From Pseudofabraea citricarpa (lineage: Eukaryota > Ascomycota > Leotiomycetes > Helotiales > Dermateaceae): a DNA stretch of 64,000 bases. The notes beneath the pieces were generated by a model, which was not told the origin of the DNA, made no database searches, and worked only from the letters and a program-made list of their open reading frames with translations. Location: contig JAPWGK010000019.1 of NCBI GenBank assembly GCA_029641185.1, positions 434,001 through 498,000 of the forward strand. The letters run 5' to 3'. Position 1 is the first letter of the stretch. Each line of letters opens with the position of its first letter. The position numbers were made by a program, and so were the translations under genes. Positions 11,477 through 24,358 of the stretch are shown in pieces.

Positions 11477-13716
11477 ATGGGTCGTAACTCTCTATATCTC
11501 GCTTTGGGTGCCCTGCTTTCTGCCTCAGTTGAATCATCTGTCTTTCCTCGATCAGCTTCAGTCGACTTCCTTGGTCCCTTTAACGTCGAGGCGAGCGGTA
11601 TTCACAACATCCACATCGCTTACAACAACCCTCTCGACGGCGACCTTTCAATCCACTATGGCGAGTGTGACAGATCTTCGATGACTTCTGTCAGAACACA
11701 CCATCAAGTCGGAAAGACAAGCATTGGTAGCCGAGCACTTACCAAGCGCAACTTGGAATGGCTAGATTCTCGTCCCGAACGGTTTGTTTGGGCCGTTCCA
11801 GCAAGCACACCAGATCGAGGTTGTTTGCATGCTTATATTAATGGCGATGAGCTTGTGGGTGCATCTCAGCCCATCAATGTTGTTGCCAAACGGGCTAGAC
11901 GTTCAATCCCAATTGCAGACTATGTTGATGCTGAGGGCCCTTGGTTTGATGGTGTTGAATATATTACCGCAAAGGAACCCGAGGACGTTTTTGTTGCCAA
12001 GGCTAAGGGCAGCACTATTGGTATCCTTGGTGGAGGAATGTCTGGTCTTATGAGTGCTGTATGTATTGAACTGCCCCGCATATTTTTTGCTGTGTCCTAG
12101 CCACAGCAAGACTACAGCAAGATGCTACCCCGAAATTATGTTTCAAACACGTGCCAAAGCTAACTTGGTATTTAGCATATTCTGGATTCCGTTGGATTGA
12201 CAAACTGGGAAATCCTTGAGGCTTCAAGCCGCATTGGCGGTCGTGTGCACACCTCGTATCTAAATGGTACTAGACCCGACCAGTACCAATATCAAGAGAT
12301 GGGACCTATGAGATTCCCGGTCAGCATCACTGATCCTGACACCAATGAAACCATCTCTATCAACGATCACAAAGTTGTCTTCCAACTTGCAGACAAACTC
12401 AACGAGATGAATGGACATGACCCTGCTTATGCTGTTAACTTCATTCCTTGGATCCAAAGCAGTGCGAACACACCTGTAAACACTCCTGCACGAAGGCCAG
12501 ATGGCACCGTACCGGGCAAAAGTGAGGTTGCTGCCGATCCATCTTTGGCCGCCAACTCGACCTACTCTAATGCAACCGCTGCGGCAGAGTACACTGCTGC
12601 CTACGAGGAATGGCTTGGCTTAGACGAGAACACCTATGCTGAAGTTGCCAAGAATATCTTCAAGGTGCATAAGGAGGCTGTTGATAATGGTGTCTTTGAC
12701 TTCTCGGAGTCTGAGTATCTGAGATTCAAGCTCGGCGCAAGCTTGAACATTACCGACGAAATTTCTGGAACCGGTCCTCCTCTTGACTCGTGGTTTTATG
12801 AAGAGTACTACTTTGCATCCACCACCTGGAGAACCATTGATCAGGGGCTGAGCAAGCTCCCAGCAGCATTTGGACCACAAGTCTTGAATCGCACCAGGTT
12901 CCAGACCGTCATTCAAGAGATGTCATATGATGATTCTACCGAGAAGGTCAAGGTATCATGGCGTCCTGGAAACCCCTTCGATATGGAGCCCGAATCGAAG
13001 GAATTCGACTACGTGATCACTGCCGTGCCATTCTCCAAGGTCAGACTTTGGCGTCTGCCCGACTACTCTTCGCTCCTCTCTAGAGCCATCAAGTCTTTGA
13101 ATTACCAGCAAGCTTGCAAGGTATCTCTTCATTATGAGACTCGGTTCTGGGAGCACCTAGACCATCCTATGTAAGTATTTGCCAGATAATTGTTTTTATT
13201 CCATCGGCTAATTGAAATAGTATCGGAGGCTGCGGTAGTACCGATATTCCTGGCATCGGTTCCGTTTGCTACCCTGCTTACACTGTCAATGCCACTGGCC
13301 CCGGTGTTCTTCTCGCATCTTATTTGTCTGGAGTTGATGCACGTACTCTTGGGTCTATGAGCGAAATTGACCATGTTGCTTTAGTTCAACGTGCTATGAT
13401 CGAGATCCATGGTTCTGTTGCCGAAGAGCAGTTCACTGGCGCGTATGACCGTATTTGCTGGGAGAACAACGAGTTCCAAGCCGGTGCCTGGGTTTCGCCT
13501 CTCAGTGGACAACAGGCTTTGTACTTACCATCGTACTTCCGCACCGAGTTCCACACTGTCTTTGTTGGCGAGCACACTAGCTACACGCATGCTTGGATTT
13601 GGAGTGCTCTGGAATCCGCTGTCCGTGGTACCACACAGTTGTTGCTTGAGATGGGACTGGTTGATGAAGCCAAGAGCGTGACTGAGGAGTGGATGGCTAG
13701 ATGGATCTCTGTTTAA
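11477..13716 (+). CDS. Secreted L-amino-acid oxidase (flavin amine oxidase)
   Basis: Three exons (11477-12058, 12176-13170, 13221-13716) give 690 residues. A signal peptide (about 1-20) and a long N-terminal extension precede the FAD-binding Rossmann motif GILGGGMSG at about 182-190. The first intron lies just after MSA; the next exon supplies the conserved EASSRIGGRVHTSYL and EMGPMRFP motifs of the amine oxidase superfamily. The C-terminal FAD motif region is HTSYTHAWIWSALESAVRG. These enzymes convert L-amino acids to keto acids with release of ammonia and hydrogen peroxide; substrate choice cannot be read from the sequence. Intron 1 (117 nt) is longer than most here. It lies between two other secreted enzymes. 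Confidence 0.92.
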
Positions 13717-15105
13717 ACGATTAATGACTACGAGCTTGGCTCTCTCTAATGAATAAAAGACAAATACTCCATACTTACTCGGATGTAGCGATGCATGTTA
13801 TGGTGTGATGTTGTGATCGAAGCGTCGAAGTGGGTACGACAGTCGGCTTATGATTTGTTTTAGTATATCTGGCACGGGAGTGCGGGTTTAAAAAAGCCGG
13901 ATCTAATCCCTCCACAGAGGCAGAAACTTTGAAAATACACATCTTTTTGCCACAGACGTCGGAGGAAATGATTTGCTTCTAGTGCTAGCAGAGCCTTCGC
14001 TTAACTAGCAGAGTATTACACAGATCCAAAGTCCGAAGAGCGGATCCCGCCTATACCTACCGAGGACCTTCGAGGAGCGAGGGGCCCTTCAAGCGTTCCA
14101 TACGTGATATTTAGCTGATGATTATAGTTGTGGTTATCCTTTCACAAGTAAGACGGGATGGTACTCCTGTGATACCTCTGTGAATCATCAATAGAGGGCT
14201 TACCAGTATGCAGAGTAACTTGGTTACCGCAAAGGAAACAAAAAGCAATACTATCACGGAGCAATAATTCGGTATCAAGTTTCTGTCACCAACGTTGTGC
14301 CAGGGTATACAGTGAACGACAAGCGGAGGGCTTGAATAGTATCCGAATCACTTGTGAACCCAATCTGCACCTGTCATCATCATGGAATTAAACTTCGGCC
14401 TTCCTTTACTGGTAATTACTCTTCGAGTAGGCCCATCCGAAATCTAGAGCGAAGAGTAATTTCTTGGGTTCCATTGGCTTGCACACCGACCTTAAAACGC
14501 CGTCTAAAGATGGTACCAAGTGGTGTGATCTATCGTGATAGCGCTTGGCTTCGTTAGCCACACTTGGCCGAGCGGCTGAAGTTTACACGATCTAAGCGCA
14601 TCTTACATGATCTCACCCCAAACAAACCCATGGGAATCTTCTGATGCATAGCCCAGGACATTTACCTCCGAGCGGGTTGCCTATCATGGGCCTATTTTCA
14701 GTCCACCCACCCGGAGTGTGGAATCACGCTGACCTCCGCTGAAGAATCCTGAAGGAAGCGAGCCGTGCCTGAGAGGCTTTGCTGAGGCAATTGATACTGC
14801 TTCGACCAAAGACATACTGCAAAATCCGTCCACCATGGGGAACATTTGTTCTCGTGTGGGTCACTTGGCAGTTGCCATCGCCAGAATTTTCCCTTCCTGA
14901 CCATGCGCTCTCTTGGCTATGGATGTTTTTTTAATGTCAAGGTGTGAAGGCAAAAGACGGGATTAATATTGGCATCTTAGGTGACTACGACAAGAATTGT
15001 ATAAGTATCTATCCAAGCACTGCTGTGTTGATCATTCTTGAAGATCATCAAACTTTGTTATCTAGTTGCATTTACCCTAGAAAGCTTTGAAATTACTATT
15101 TCAAG
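13717..15105. other. Spacer between oxidase genes
   Basis: A 1.4-kb stretch with the oxidase 3' UTR and the multicopper oxidase promoter. Apart from a tRNA-like A-box match at 14565-14575 I see no gene, and the ORFs are short and unsupported. Confidence 0.5.
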
Positions 15106-17132
15106 ATGACTAAGGCTGTTTGGAGTTGTCTTTTCCTCTTTTCACAGCTTTTCTCATCAACAATAGCTGGTGATGACGAATGGCTCAGTCCTGTTTACAA
15201 GAACTTTTACCAATTTCCGTTGCCGATTCCACCTGTCAAAGAGCCCAAGCAGTAAGAGTCTTTCCATTATTTACAATGAAAGTCACTGATTATTTGGCAG
15301 TACCTATGTCAACGCAACGACCGGAAAAGTTATAAACTACTATGAAGTCACTATATCACCATTCCAACAACAAGTCTATCCCGGGCTTGGACCAGCAAAT
15401 CTTGTTGGTTATGATGGTATCTCACCTGGTCCAACATTCAAAATTGAGAAGGGTCAAGAATCTGTTGTTCGCTTCGTGAATAACGCTACCATGGATAACT
15501 CTGTTCATCTTCATGGCTCTTACAGTAAGTATACAAACTATTGAGCATGGATTTGTGATTGACCTTATTGTTAGGCCGCGCTCCCTTTGACGGATGGGCA
15601 GAAGACGTCACTAAGAAGGGCCAGTACAAGGACTACTATTACCCGAATGATCAGAAGGGACGTACTCTATGGTACCACGACCACGCTGTTGCCCACACTG
15701 CTGAGAATGCGTATTTTGGCCAGGCCGGCTTCTATCTATTGCACGACCCTGATGAGGATAAGCACGGCTTTCCCAAGGGGAACTATGACGTGCCTTTAGC
15801 CCTTGCTTCAAAACAGTACAAGAGTAACGGTGATCTTTTCTCCCCAGCAGCTGAGAGGGACAGTCTTTTTGGCGACGTTATTCATGTTAATGGGTATGGA
15901 AAATCCTCAACCCCATCTTGCCTCCTCGCTAACCAAATAATAGACAACCTTGGCCATATCTAAAAGTCGAGCCTCGCAAATACCGCTTCAGATTCTTAGA
16001 TACCTCCATCAGCAGAGCTTTCCAACTTTACTTTGAACAGGATACCAAGACCGGCACCAAAATTCCATTCACAGTCATTGCTTCGGATGCAGGTCTGCTC
16101 TCCAGCAGTGTCTCCACCACTACCCTCGAAATATCAATGGCCGAGCGATGGGAAGTTATCTTCGACTTTACAAATTATGCAAAAAGCAACGTTACTCTTC
16201 GCAACAATCGCGACGTTCAGGCAGATGAAGATTACAACAGCACTGATAAAGTGATGAAGTTTATTGTGAGCGAAAAGGCATCAGACCTAAGTAACAACGG
16301 CGCGGTCCCTTCCGCACTATCAACTTTAAATACCCCCAAGCCCAAATCAGGCGTTGATCGTACCTTCAAATTCGAGAAGTCCGGCAGCGAATGGAGAATC
16401 AACGGAGTGGTTTTCTCGGATGTAAAGAACCGAATCCTAGCTAAACCACCCCGGGGCACAACAGAAGTGTGGCAGTTGGAGAATAACAGTGGTGGCTGGT
16501 CGCATCCCGTACACATTCATCTCGTCGATTTCCAAATCATTTCTCGAGTCGATGGCAAGCGAGGTGTTCTTCCTTATGAGGCAGCTTCTCTCAAGGATGT
16601 CGTGCTTCTTGGACGGAACGAGAAGGTCAAAGTGATTGCTAAATATGCTCCATGGGATGGTGTCTATGTAAGTGGCCTGTTTATTCCAACTAATATGTAC
16701 CATACTAATTGATGGCAACAGATGTTTCACTGCCACAATCTCATTCACGAAGATCACGATATGATGGCAGCCTTTAACGTCACCGACATTGGAGATTTCG
16801 GGTATCCCGAAACAACCAAATTTATCGATCCTATGGAGGAAAGGTGGCGAAGCAAAAATATTGACCCCAGCAAGTTTACGGATAATTATATCAAGAACGA
16901 ATTATTGCCCATGTTCTCTGGTCTGGATGCATATGGCAATGTCGACAAGATTGAGAAAGCCTTGGATGATTTCTATGCTAAAGGAGGAACCTCAAAAGCT
17001 TCATCGCCAACGACAAAACCGGCTTCTTCTACTCCATCTACGCTTGCGACTGTTACTACAGCGCCGAAGTCCAGCCCAACGAGCACAAAGACTTCCTCTA
17101 CTGCTAAGACGACAAGTACGAAGAGAAAGTGA
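15106..17132 (+). CDS. Secreted multicopper oxidase, bilirubin-oxidase-like
   Basis: Five exons (15106-15251, 15301-15524, 15575-15893, 15944-16667, 16722-17132) give 607 residues. A signal peptide covers about residues 1-22. All four copper-ligand blocks are present and in order: HLHG, WYHDHA, HPVHIH and HCHNLIHEDHDMM; the Met ten residues after the Cys is the probable axial type-1 copper ligand, as in bilirubin oxidases. The last block is only complete after joining exons 4 and 5. The enzyme should oxidise phenols, tetrapyrroles or metals with reduction of O2 to water. A Ser/Thr/Lys-rich tail of about 45 residues follows the domain and ends without a hydrophobic anchor, so GPI attachment is not supported. 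Confidence 0.93.
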
Positions 17133-19175
17133 GGTTGCAATTTCGTTGGCTTTGATTTTATTTAAAGGGTTTTCTTATGATATAACGATAGATGAGACTT
17201 AAATGAGTAATGATATCCAATTTATTTTCTTGACCTGAATAAAAGCTTGAGCGACGCGGTGCGACGTGATGGTCCGCAAGGTACGATGCGAGATCTGGGA
17301 CAAATGTTACCCAACCTTAGCGCCCTGCCGATCTCTTACTAAAGAGAGGAGATGGTTAAAGAGATTGAAGTAAGCTTCTGTGAAACTTGAAAGCTTGTGT
17401 CAAAGTCAGATGCATTACTCGGTAGCGCATTTTAGTATGTTACCTAGATATTTATGTAACGAATATTTGATAACAAGTAATCAGAAAGACATGGTCAACC
17501 GGTGTCGCCAATGATATTATGGTAGCCATAAAGTACATCTTTGTCACCGTGGTAACTCTTACTGGCTTGCGATGCGACTGCAAATTTAACCCTTGAGCCG
17601 AAAATAGTCAAATTAGTTATTTCTCGCAGATTAAAATTTGCAATGGCAGAGACAGAAATAATACATGTGAAAGCACCTCGGATTTCGTATCCCGTCCACT
17701 TCCCCACGCGCCCGTAATCACGACAGAGCACGCGCGCAATCGTGACAGTGTCTGATGATGTACAGGGGAACGGGTTAGGGCGTAAGCCGTTCCAGGCAGA
17801 AATATTTGTCCCCGGCCTGCTGGAACCGAGCACCATAAAAAGCTTGAAGGATGTTCGGTGTCTTGGGAAAGAAAGACAAGAGTCTTGGAGGGTGGCCAAG
17901 ATTTCCAGGGACCTTCTTATATGTATCTTATTCAGCTGCGCCCGGAGGCTTGACCTAAACAAGCCATCTCAGCTGAGCCTGCACCTAGCTACTCGCTTAG
18001 AATAGTCATGCCATGTCACGCTCTCGTGGTTCTAGAAGTTAAGCGAGGCTCTAAGTAAAGCCACAAAGTCATAAGAATGGAATCGAGACCTCAGACCACT
18101 AGTTCAAGCTGATTAAAATTTAAGTTAAAGAAAATATCGTATGATAAAGAAGAAATTCTGACGAGATACAACATCAAGCCTTGATGCTTTAAGCAAAAAC
18201 TTCCTAAGAGGCTGCTGTGTGTCCTGTGCTGGCGTTTTCTTCACGTGGTAGAGAAGTCATATTGAGCACTACACAGACCACTGATAGCATCGAGAAGAAT
18301 TCTTGGATTGTTATTGATGTGACGAGAACCTTGAAATATGTAGGCAATATCATGGAAACGAAAGAAGATGTGACTCCAAAAGTCACAAACTGAAAGCACT
18401 TAAATTAGCATTAGGTGCAGATTTCCTACTCAACTCGAACATATCAGGAGCGTACCCGATTAAGCCAAGCACGGCTATGCCTGTTCCCAATCTCAACTTA
18501 CAAATGAAGGGTGCCTAACTTTCGAATGTAATACTTCCGGGCGTAATATTACTCAAGAAGCCTGGTTTCGTTGGTCACCCTTATGAATCTCTACTACACA
18601 CCTTCTCGCCATCCTCTCTCCAGAAAGTTTTCTTATTCGGGGCAAACGGCCAATTTATCCTCCAAAGCCCTGCCTTGTCTTCTGGAACCTCTTTGGCCAT
18701 TTCCTTAAACCCCTCAGGATCTCATTGGTGGTGCTTATAGATCTATTATTGGAAAGCATCCCCATCCAAGTTCCCTCCTACAAATGGATTTCACTAACTT
18801 TAACAATTAGACTGTTACTCCCGTCAAGATAACAATCTTCACGACTTGCTGCCGAAACGGTATGGATTGTGATAACTTGACGCACGTACTGAGCCTCCAT
18901 TCTATCCCAGTTACTTAAAACGAATCAACAGATTGTACAGTTGCTTTTAACTGAGTGAAATTACGCCTCAGTAACAGGTGGATTGTAGCTCGGAATTTCT
19001 CTTTGATCAGCACTTCTTGAAATTTATGTAGCTATTTTCTATCTAGGTAATTTCGTACAGAGCTTGACTCATCCAAGCCATATTTACTCTTACCCAAACC
19101 CAACCTTATATACATTTCAGAATATTCTGGCCAGATTTTGGTTAATTTATCCGAATTGATATTTTACTCGGGCAA
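17133..19175. other. Convergent 2-kb spacer
   Basis: This separates the stop codons of the multicopper oxidase and the sedolisin. It is long for a convergent spacer in this genome and AT-rich. ORFs such as those at 17495-18005 lack domains and overlap on opposite strands. I see no RNA gene or repeat. Confidence 0.5.
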
Positions 19176-21681
19176 TTACAAGCCCATGAGGACTTCGAGT
19201 AAGACTGGGAAGTTTGGAGAGCTAAAATGCAACTATCAGCTTACTTTCGAATATTGCAAGGACATATGACATAAACGTACCCAAGTCCAGTAACAGGGTC
19301 CCAACCCTTTGCAGTTGGGAAGCCGGGTGACCCACATCCAGGATTGCTGCCGATAGTAATGTCGGTGAACGCTTCAGGGTGTTGGTACTATATTTCGGTA
19401 TTAGCATCGTAGTCCACCCATTCATCTACAGCGAGTAAAAGAACACCTACAAGTACAGGATGTATAAACCCCACAGTACTTTTTCCAGCCGCAATGCGCT
19501 CCTCATTCACAAGATTGAGAACTGCACCCCAGATAGGAGCTGACAATGACGTCCCACCGACCAACCACCATGAACCGTTAGAATACACAACCTGCCTATC
19601 TCCAACAGCGCCAACGTCTGGATATGCTCGTCCGCCATGATGATACACCCCACCAGTCACACTACTAAAGTTTCCATTCTCCACATAATGATGATAGCCA
19701 TCAAAACCCAGAGTTGACTCCACTTGATCAAAATAAGCCGAGACAGCATCACGCTGATAGCTCGGGATACCGAAGACGTTAGAAAATCCACCACCGCTGG
19801 GGAAACGTGCTGTTGCAACCTCGTGAAGTTTTTCACCTGGGACTGGAAGCGTGGAGTTGTCGAAGCGGTCCCATTCTGTGCTGCCGATGGAAAGAACGTA
19901 TGGACAGGTGCTTGCGAAGTCAGGATCGAAGATCTTGCCTGATGGGCCATTGCATACATCTCCGCCAACACCGGAATCTCCTGATGACATGACTACGGTT
20001 GTACCTTGTAGTGCAAGCTTCATCCATTCATTGCACTGGCGTTTGATATAGAAGTCGGGTAGGCCTGCTTCCTCAGCACCGTATGAGATAGAAATCACGT
20101 TAGTCTATCAATTTCGTCAGTTTTACGTTGCACACATTTAGAAGGCTCGTCGTATAATGCTAGTATATATGCACAGAGGAATGGCTTCTTACGGGTTTGT
20201 AGACACCACATTGCAACTGGCCTTTGTATCCATCTGGATGTGGGTCGGGATATGCTGGGTCTAAGCATGACTCAACCGTACAATCACCAGTTTCGCCGTA
20301 AGCACTGTAAGTACAATAACTGCCATCTATAGCATCAAGGAAGGCTGTATACATCAGCTGAAGTTGACAAAACGAACAGACACGTGATGCTCACTGTTCC
20401 AAAATCCGTTGAAGTTTCCAGTTGACTCATAATACTCGTCGTCCTCTTGGAATAGAACAAGTTTCTGTGGGTAGATAAGTGGTTGTGAAGAGTCAAAATC
20501 AAGACCAGCTTCAAGGTCAATGGGCACAAATTCTGTCGTGTCTTCGGTGGCTCCAATAGCACCATCAATAAGGCGCTCTTCGGGATACGTGCCATTAGGA
20601 ATCTCGCTATAGCAGTATTAGAAGGTTGAGAAAGTTTTAGAATGGTTTAGCTCACGGATAGAGGCTGCTGTAATAGATATCAAGATCAGCTCTGCTATAG
20701 TGAACGTCAAGGCTTTCAAAAATGCCAAGCTCGTTCCCAGGCGCAGCCTTCGTGGCATTTGGGAGATTATATTGGACTAATTCCAGAAGTTAAATCAAAC
20801 ACAGAATTGAGCGGTTTCAGAAACACACCTCTCGTGCACTCAGCCGTAACGTAGATATCACAGGTGGTATCATTGGGGTGAGGAAATCCAGGGAGTTTGG
20901 TGATGAGTGGCCTTGCACCTACAGTACTCTCAAAGCGTTTTGCGAGTTCATTGCCTCGTGAAGCCTTAATATTTCGCTGACGAAGTCTGGTTCCAGGGGT
21001 CACATAGTCAATATGCTCTCGAAGATGAGTTGGGACATGATACTCTTCGGTTGAAATATCATGACTTCCGGAGGCATGCTCCCAGAGGTAGAACTCTGCG
21101 ATGAGGAGTTCTTCGACCTCAGCAGTCGTTGCATCAAATTGAATCCACTAAAGTTTAATCAGCATTCATGCTATGATATAAACTATTTTGAAATGTTTGT
21201 AGCGAGGGATAAAGAATACCTGCTTATTGACAGACAAAGCAAAGCGATCAGCACTAATGCCAGATGAAACGAGCCATGCAGTAACGGCATCAGTAGAAGA
21301 CTGGTGAGGTGCAAAGAAATCGATAATCTCTTCTGGAGTCATGTGTTTGCCATAATTTGCAGATCCTGGTGTTGAGCTTGAATGCAGATCAGCAGTCCAT
21401 TCTCAACCAGTAAGCTTCGTTCCTCACATGTCCATAAGTTTATCATGGCCAGCTTCAAGATTTCTCTGTTTCAGGCCAATACGCATGGGAACAATCTGGG
21501 TGTTTGGGACCTTTGACTTCTTCGTCCATTGCGTCCCCCAGTGGGATAAATGACGCTCGTGGATGCTGTGCGAGGACGGAACCTCACGCTTTGTTGGGAC
21601 TCCAAGATGGGAAACAGGGCTTGCCAGTGCTTCAAGAGCTAAGCTGCCGGCCAAGACTGTGATAAGTGAATGAATAAACAT
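19176..21681 (-). CDS. Secreted sedolisin-type peptidase (S53, tripeptidyl-peptidase-like)
   Basis: Nine exons (21681-21428, 21376-21220, 21147-20829, 20776-20656, 20606-20395, 20344-20193, 20104-19451, 19387-19281, 19221-19176) give 673 residues. A signal peptide (about 1-20) precedes the Pro-kumamolisin activation domain (LKQRNLEAGHDKLMDIS, SANYGKHMTPEEI). The catalytic domain has the oxyanion Asp in MSSGDSG, the nucleophile Ser in GGTSLSAP and the C-terminal calcium-site region GWDPVTGLG. Sedolisins are acid peptidases with a Ser-Glu-Asp triad. Where the ExxxD pair is expected the sequence reads NTFLDAID, so the Glu is not in the usual place. Two GATAAG sites lie upstream, consistent with nitrogen control. 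The very short last exons are supported by frame and motif. Confidence 0.93.
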
Positions 21682-22693
21682 GGTATACAGAAGTGGACAG
21701 GAAAGGAAGCAAAAAGGTCAACAGCTGGGAGGACGGCCCTGAGAATCTGCGCAGGGCCATGACATTTTAATACAAGAAGTTCGTTGACGTCTTTATAATT
21801 CGGATATTTCGAGGGGTACCCGAATTAGGAGGTTGCTATCCCTTTCCCACTGTATCACCTTCTCAAAAGCGTTCGCGTCGCTTGCTAGTGGCCAGGTCTT
21901 TGACTCCCGGTAACGAGATAAGCTTTGCTAAGCTTTCTTGGGAAGGTATTCATGAGAAGATAAGCTTTCTTGGAAACCCGACCCTGGTAACCCGGCAAAT
22001 ATTAATTTACAACGCCTAAACGTGATCTGTAAGTATATTAGGTGATCTTTCCATGACTACGAAAATTAGCAACATTTATAACGTCCAATAATGTTCCTTG
22101 GAGAACCACTGCGGAATTTGTTCGGTGCAAAGAGACCTCGCTTCCTCTTCCTGCAAGTCACCGCACTCATAATTGTGGTTTTACGTAAGTTACGTAGAAC
22201 ATATTTTGGCAAATTCCAAATGCCAACTTATCTTGTTCACATACGGTAGTAATTATAGCTCTAGCCTTATGAGCATAATCTAATTAGAGCATGTAGTCGT
22301 AGTAGTAAACTTGCGAAAACCCAGCTGGGTTTACCCCATGAGTCGACGGTAGCCGTAAGTTTAAAAACGTACTTTTTATTGCCTCTCAATTTCAACATTT
22401 CCTAATTTCAAGCATATAGTATCTCAATAAGAGTTTAATCTAAGAATTGCCAGTTATTAAATAATTGTTGGTTTGCTTCGGGAATATCGGTTATTCAGGA
22501 AAAGCTAACTCGGCAACGGTCGGGTGTTCAGGAACAGAACCGTTAATTGAAACTTTAAACAAATGCTAATTTTTCAATAGTCAATAGAAATTGTGAGAGT
22601 AAAATTGCAATCTCGTATCGCTATCCTCTGAAATCTTATTTTTCTTCAACTTCTGTTTCTCTGATGTATTCCAAAAGTAAATGAATGTGGAAT
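21682..22693. other. Promoter and spacer upstream of the sedolisin gene
   Basis: About 1 kb between the sedolisin start and the stop codon of the FAD oxidase, both on the minus strand. It contains GATAAG repeats near 21917-21964 and is otherwise AT-rich without supported ORFs. Confidence 0.5.
21917..21964. promoter_or_regulatory. Paired GATAAG sites in short direct repeats
   Basis: GATAAG occurs at 21917-21922 and 21959-21964. Each sits in a TAAGCTTTCTTGG-like repeat, with a third partial copy between them, 236-283 bp upstream of the sedolisin start. GATAAG is the core site of AreA/Nit-2 GATA factors in filamentous fungi. Confidence 0.45.
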
Positions 22694-24358
22694 TTAAATA
22701 GCATCTACTTTCCAACCTCCAGGCATAAGATCTGTGTAGATTCTTAGTGGATCATACTTCTGGCGGATGCGTTGGAGCCTCTCGAGGTTGCCAGCACCAT
22801 AATTTTGAAATATGTCTTGGCCTAATCCGGCATCATTCATGTAACGGTAAGTAGCACTTTGGCCAGCAGCTGTAAGGCGAGCTTCAATGACCTTAGTGAC
22901 TTCGGTGGCAAAGGCATATACCTTGGCGTCGTCTTCGATGTTCGTCCAAGAAAAGTTCTCTACCATCCCTAGATTAGGAATAATTAGCCATTGGTGTCTT
23001 GGTAAAGCAAATACTCATAGATTGATAACTACTTACAGAAGTATGGAGCGTTTTTCACATCTACGCCCTGGGGATTTCCTCCTTTGTCAATTCCTTGCTG
23101 AATGAAGTTCTGGGTAATTGGTTGGAAGGCCACACTTGCTTGCAATCCGCTCACGTCAGAAATTTCCGACGACACCATCTCTACGAAGGTATCATGAACA
23201 ATATCAAGTGCTGTCCTTGTCGCTAAACTTGAGACAACGCGAAAAGCTTGTCTTGTTCCGTCGCCTATCAAAGCATCTGTTCCTTCAACATAAGCTGCGA
23301 GACTAGTCGATCCGTACGTGTTCGCCATGGCTGGAATGGCAGTGAAGTTCGAAAGAGAGGCTTGAGTACATTCCGTGCCATCATAAAATAGAGCTGATGT
23401 GTATATCGTAATATTGAGGGAAGTTAGCATGAAAATGGAAGGAATTACAGCAGATTTTATATCAGCTGATCCGTATTGACCATAGCTTGCTACTGCACCC
23501 AAGAAGCTTTCCTTCTCGGCCGCTGATATTTGCATGATTCCAGCACAGATTTTTGGAGAAACAAAAGTCAACAAATCGAAGCGGGTTACAATCCCAAAGC
23601 TATTTCCACCACCTTTCAATGCCCAGTAGAGGTCCGCATGTTGAAATGAAGTCGCCGTGACAATCTTACCGGTAGCGAGTACAACCTGGGATATAGTTCA
23701 GCGTCATTTTCAATTGGAATTGCGATGCATTCACCTCGAATGCAATGACATTGTCAGATGCAAAACCATGTTGGTTTGAGTAGAATGATATTCCGCCACC
23801 TAAAAGTAGACCAGGAACGCCAACAAGACCAACACGGCCACCAAGAACAACTAAACCATATGGTTCCAGATAGTTGTATACTTCTTCCCAACGTCTTCCA
23901 GGTCCCACCGAGACAAAAGAATTGCTGGGCGAAAGTTGCAATTGATTAAGTTGCGTCAAGGCGATTAGTACCCCATCGTTGGTATTTGCATATCCTGGAA
24001 TCGGCATATGACCTCCGCCACGGACAGCAAATTGTGCATTGAGACCACCGAGGGTATGAATCGCGCTGGAAACCTGAAAGGTATCCCGCGGTAGAAATAC
24101 ACATGCTGGCGACAGATAATTTGTGGGGGTCCAGAAATCTTTGGCCATATCAGTTGTCGCTCACAAATTTTGCTCTTCTGGGCAGATCTTACGCTCATTT
24201 TCTGCCGAGTAATTCGTACTGTCTGGAAAGAATACCTGGCTGTCAAAGGACAACTTCAAAGCTCTACATGCCTCTGAAGTCGTATTCGGTATGATTGCCG
24301 AGCTTGAGACAGCTATAAAGAGAGCAACAAATATAACGATGGAGGTAAACAAAGCCAT
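22694..24358 (-). CDS. Secreted FAD-linked oxidase, berberine-bridge-enzyme-like
   Basis: Four exons (24358-24193, 24138-23735, 23685-23037, 22968-22694) give 497 residues. A hydrophobic signal peptide (about 1-20) is followed by the FAD_binding_4 domain with RGGGHMP, in which His (about 99) is the expected site of covalent 8-alpha-histidyl FAD attachment. The glycine-rich LLGGGISFYS and WALKGGGNSFGIVT belong to the PCMH fold. The C-terminal BBE motif is RYMNDAG...NLERLQRIRQKYDPL. Substrates range from carbohydrates to secondary metabolites and cannot be told here. Intron 1 was placed to give NEHFWTPT; a nearer acceptor would make an intron of only 33 nt. The gene diverges from the M61 peptidase. 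Confidence 0.9.

Noticed and set aside
24139..24192. 33-nt intron in the BBE-like gene ending at a GAG just before CGACAACTGATATGG
   Set aside because: Too short for a fungal intron; the 54-nt alternative gives a better match to the family (NEHFWTPT).
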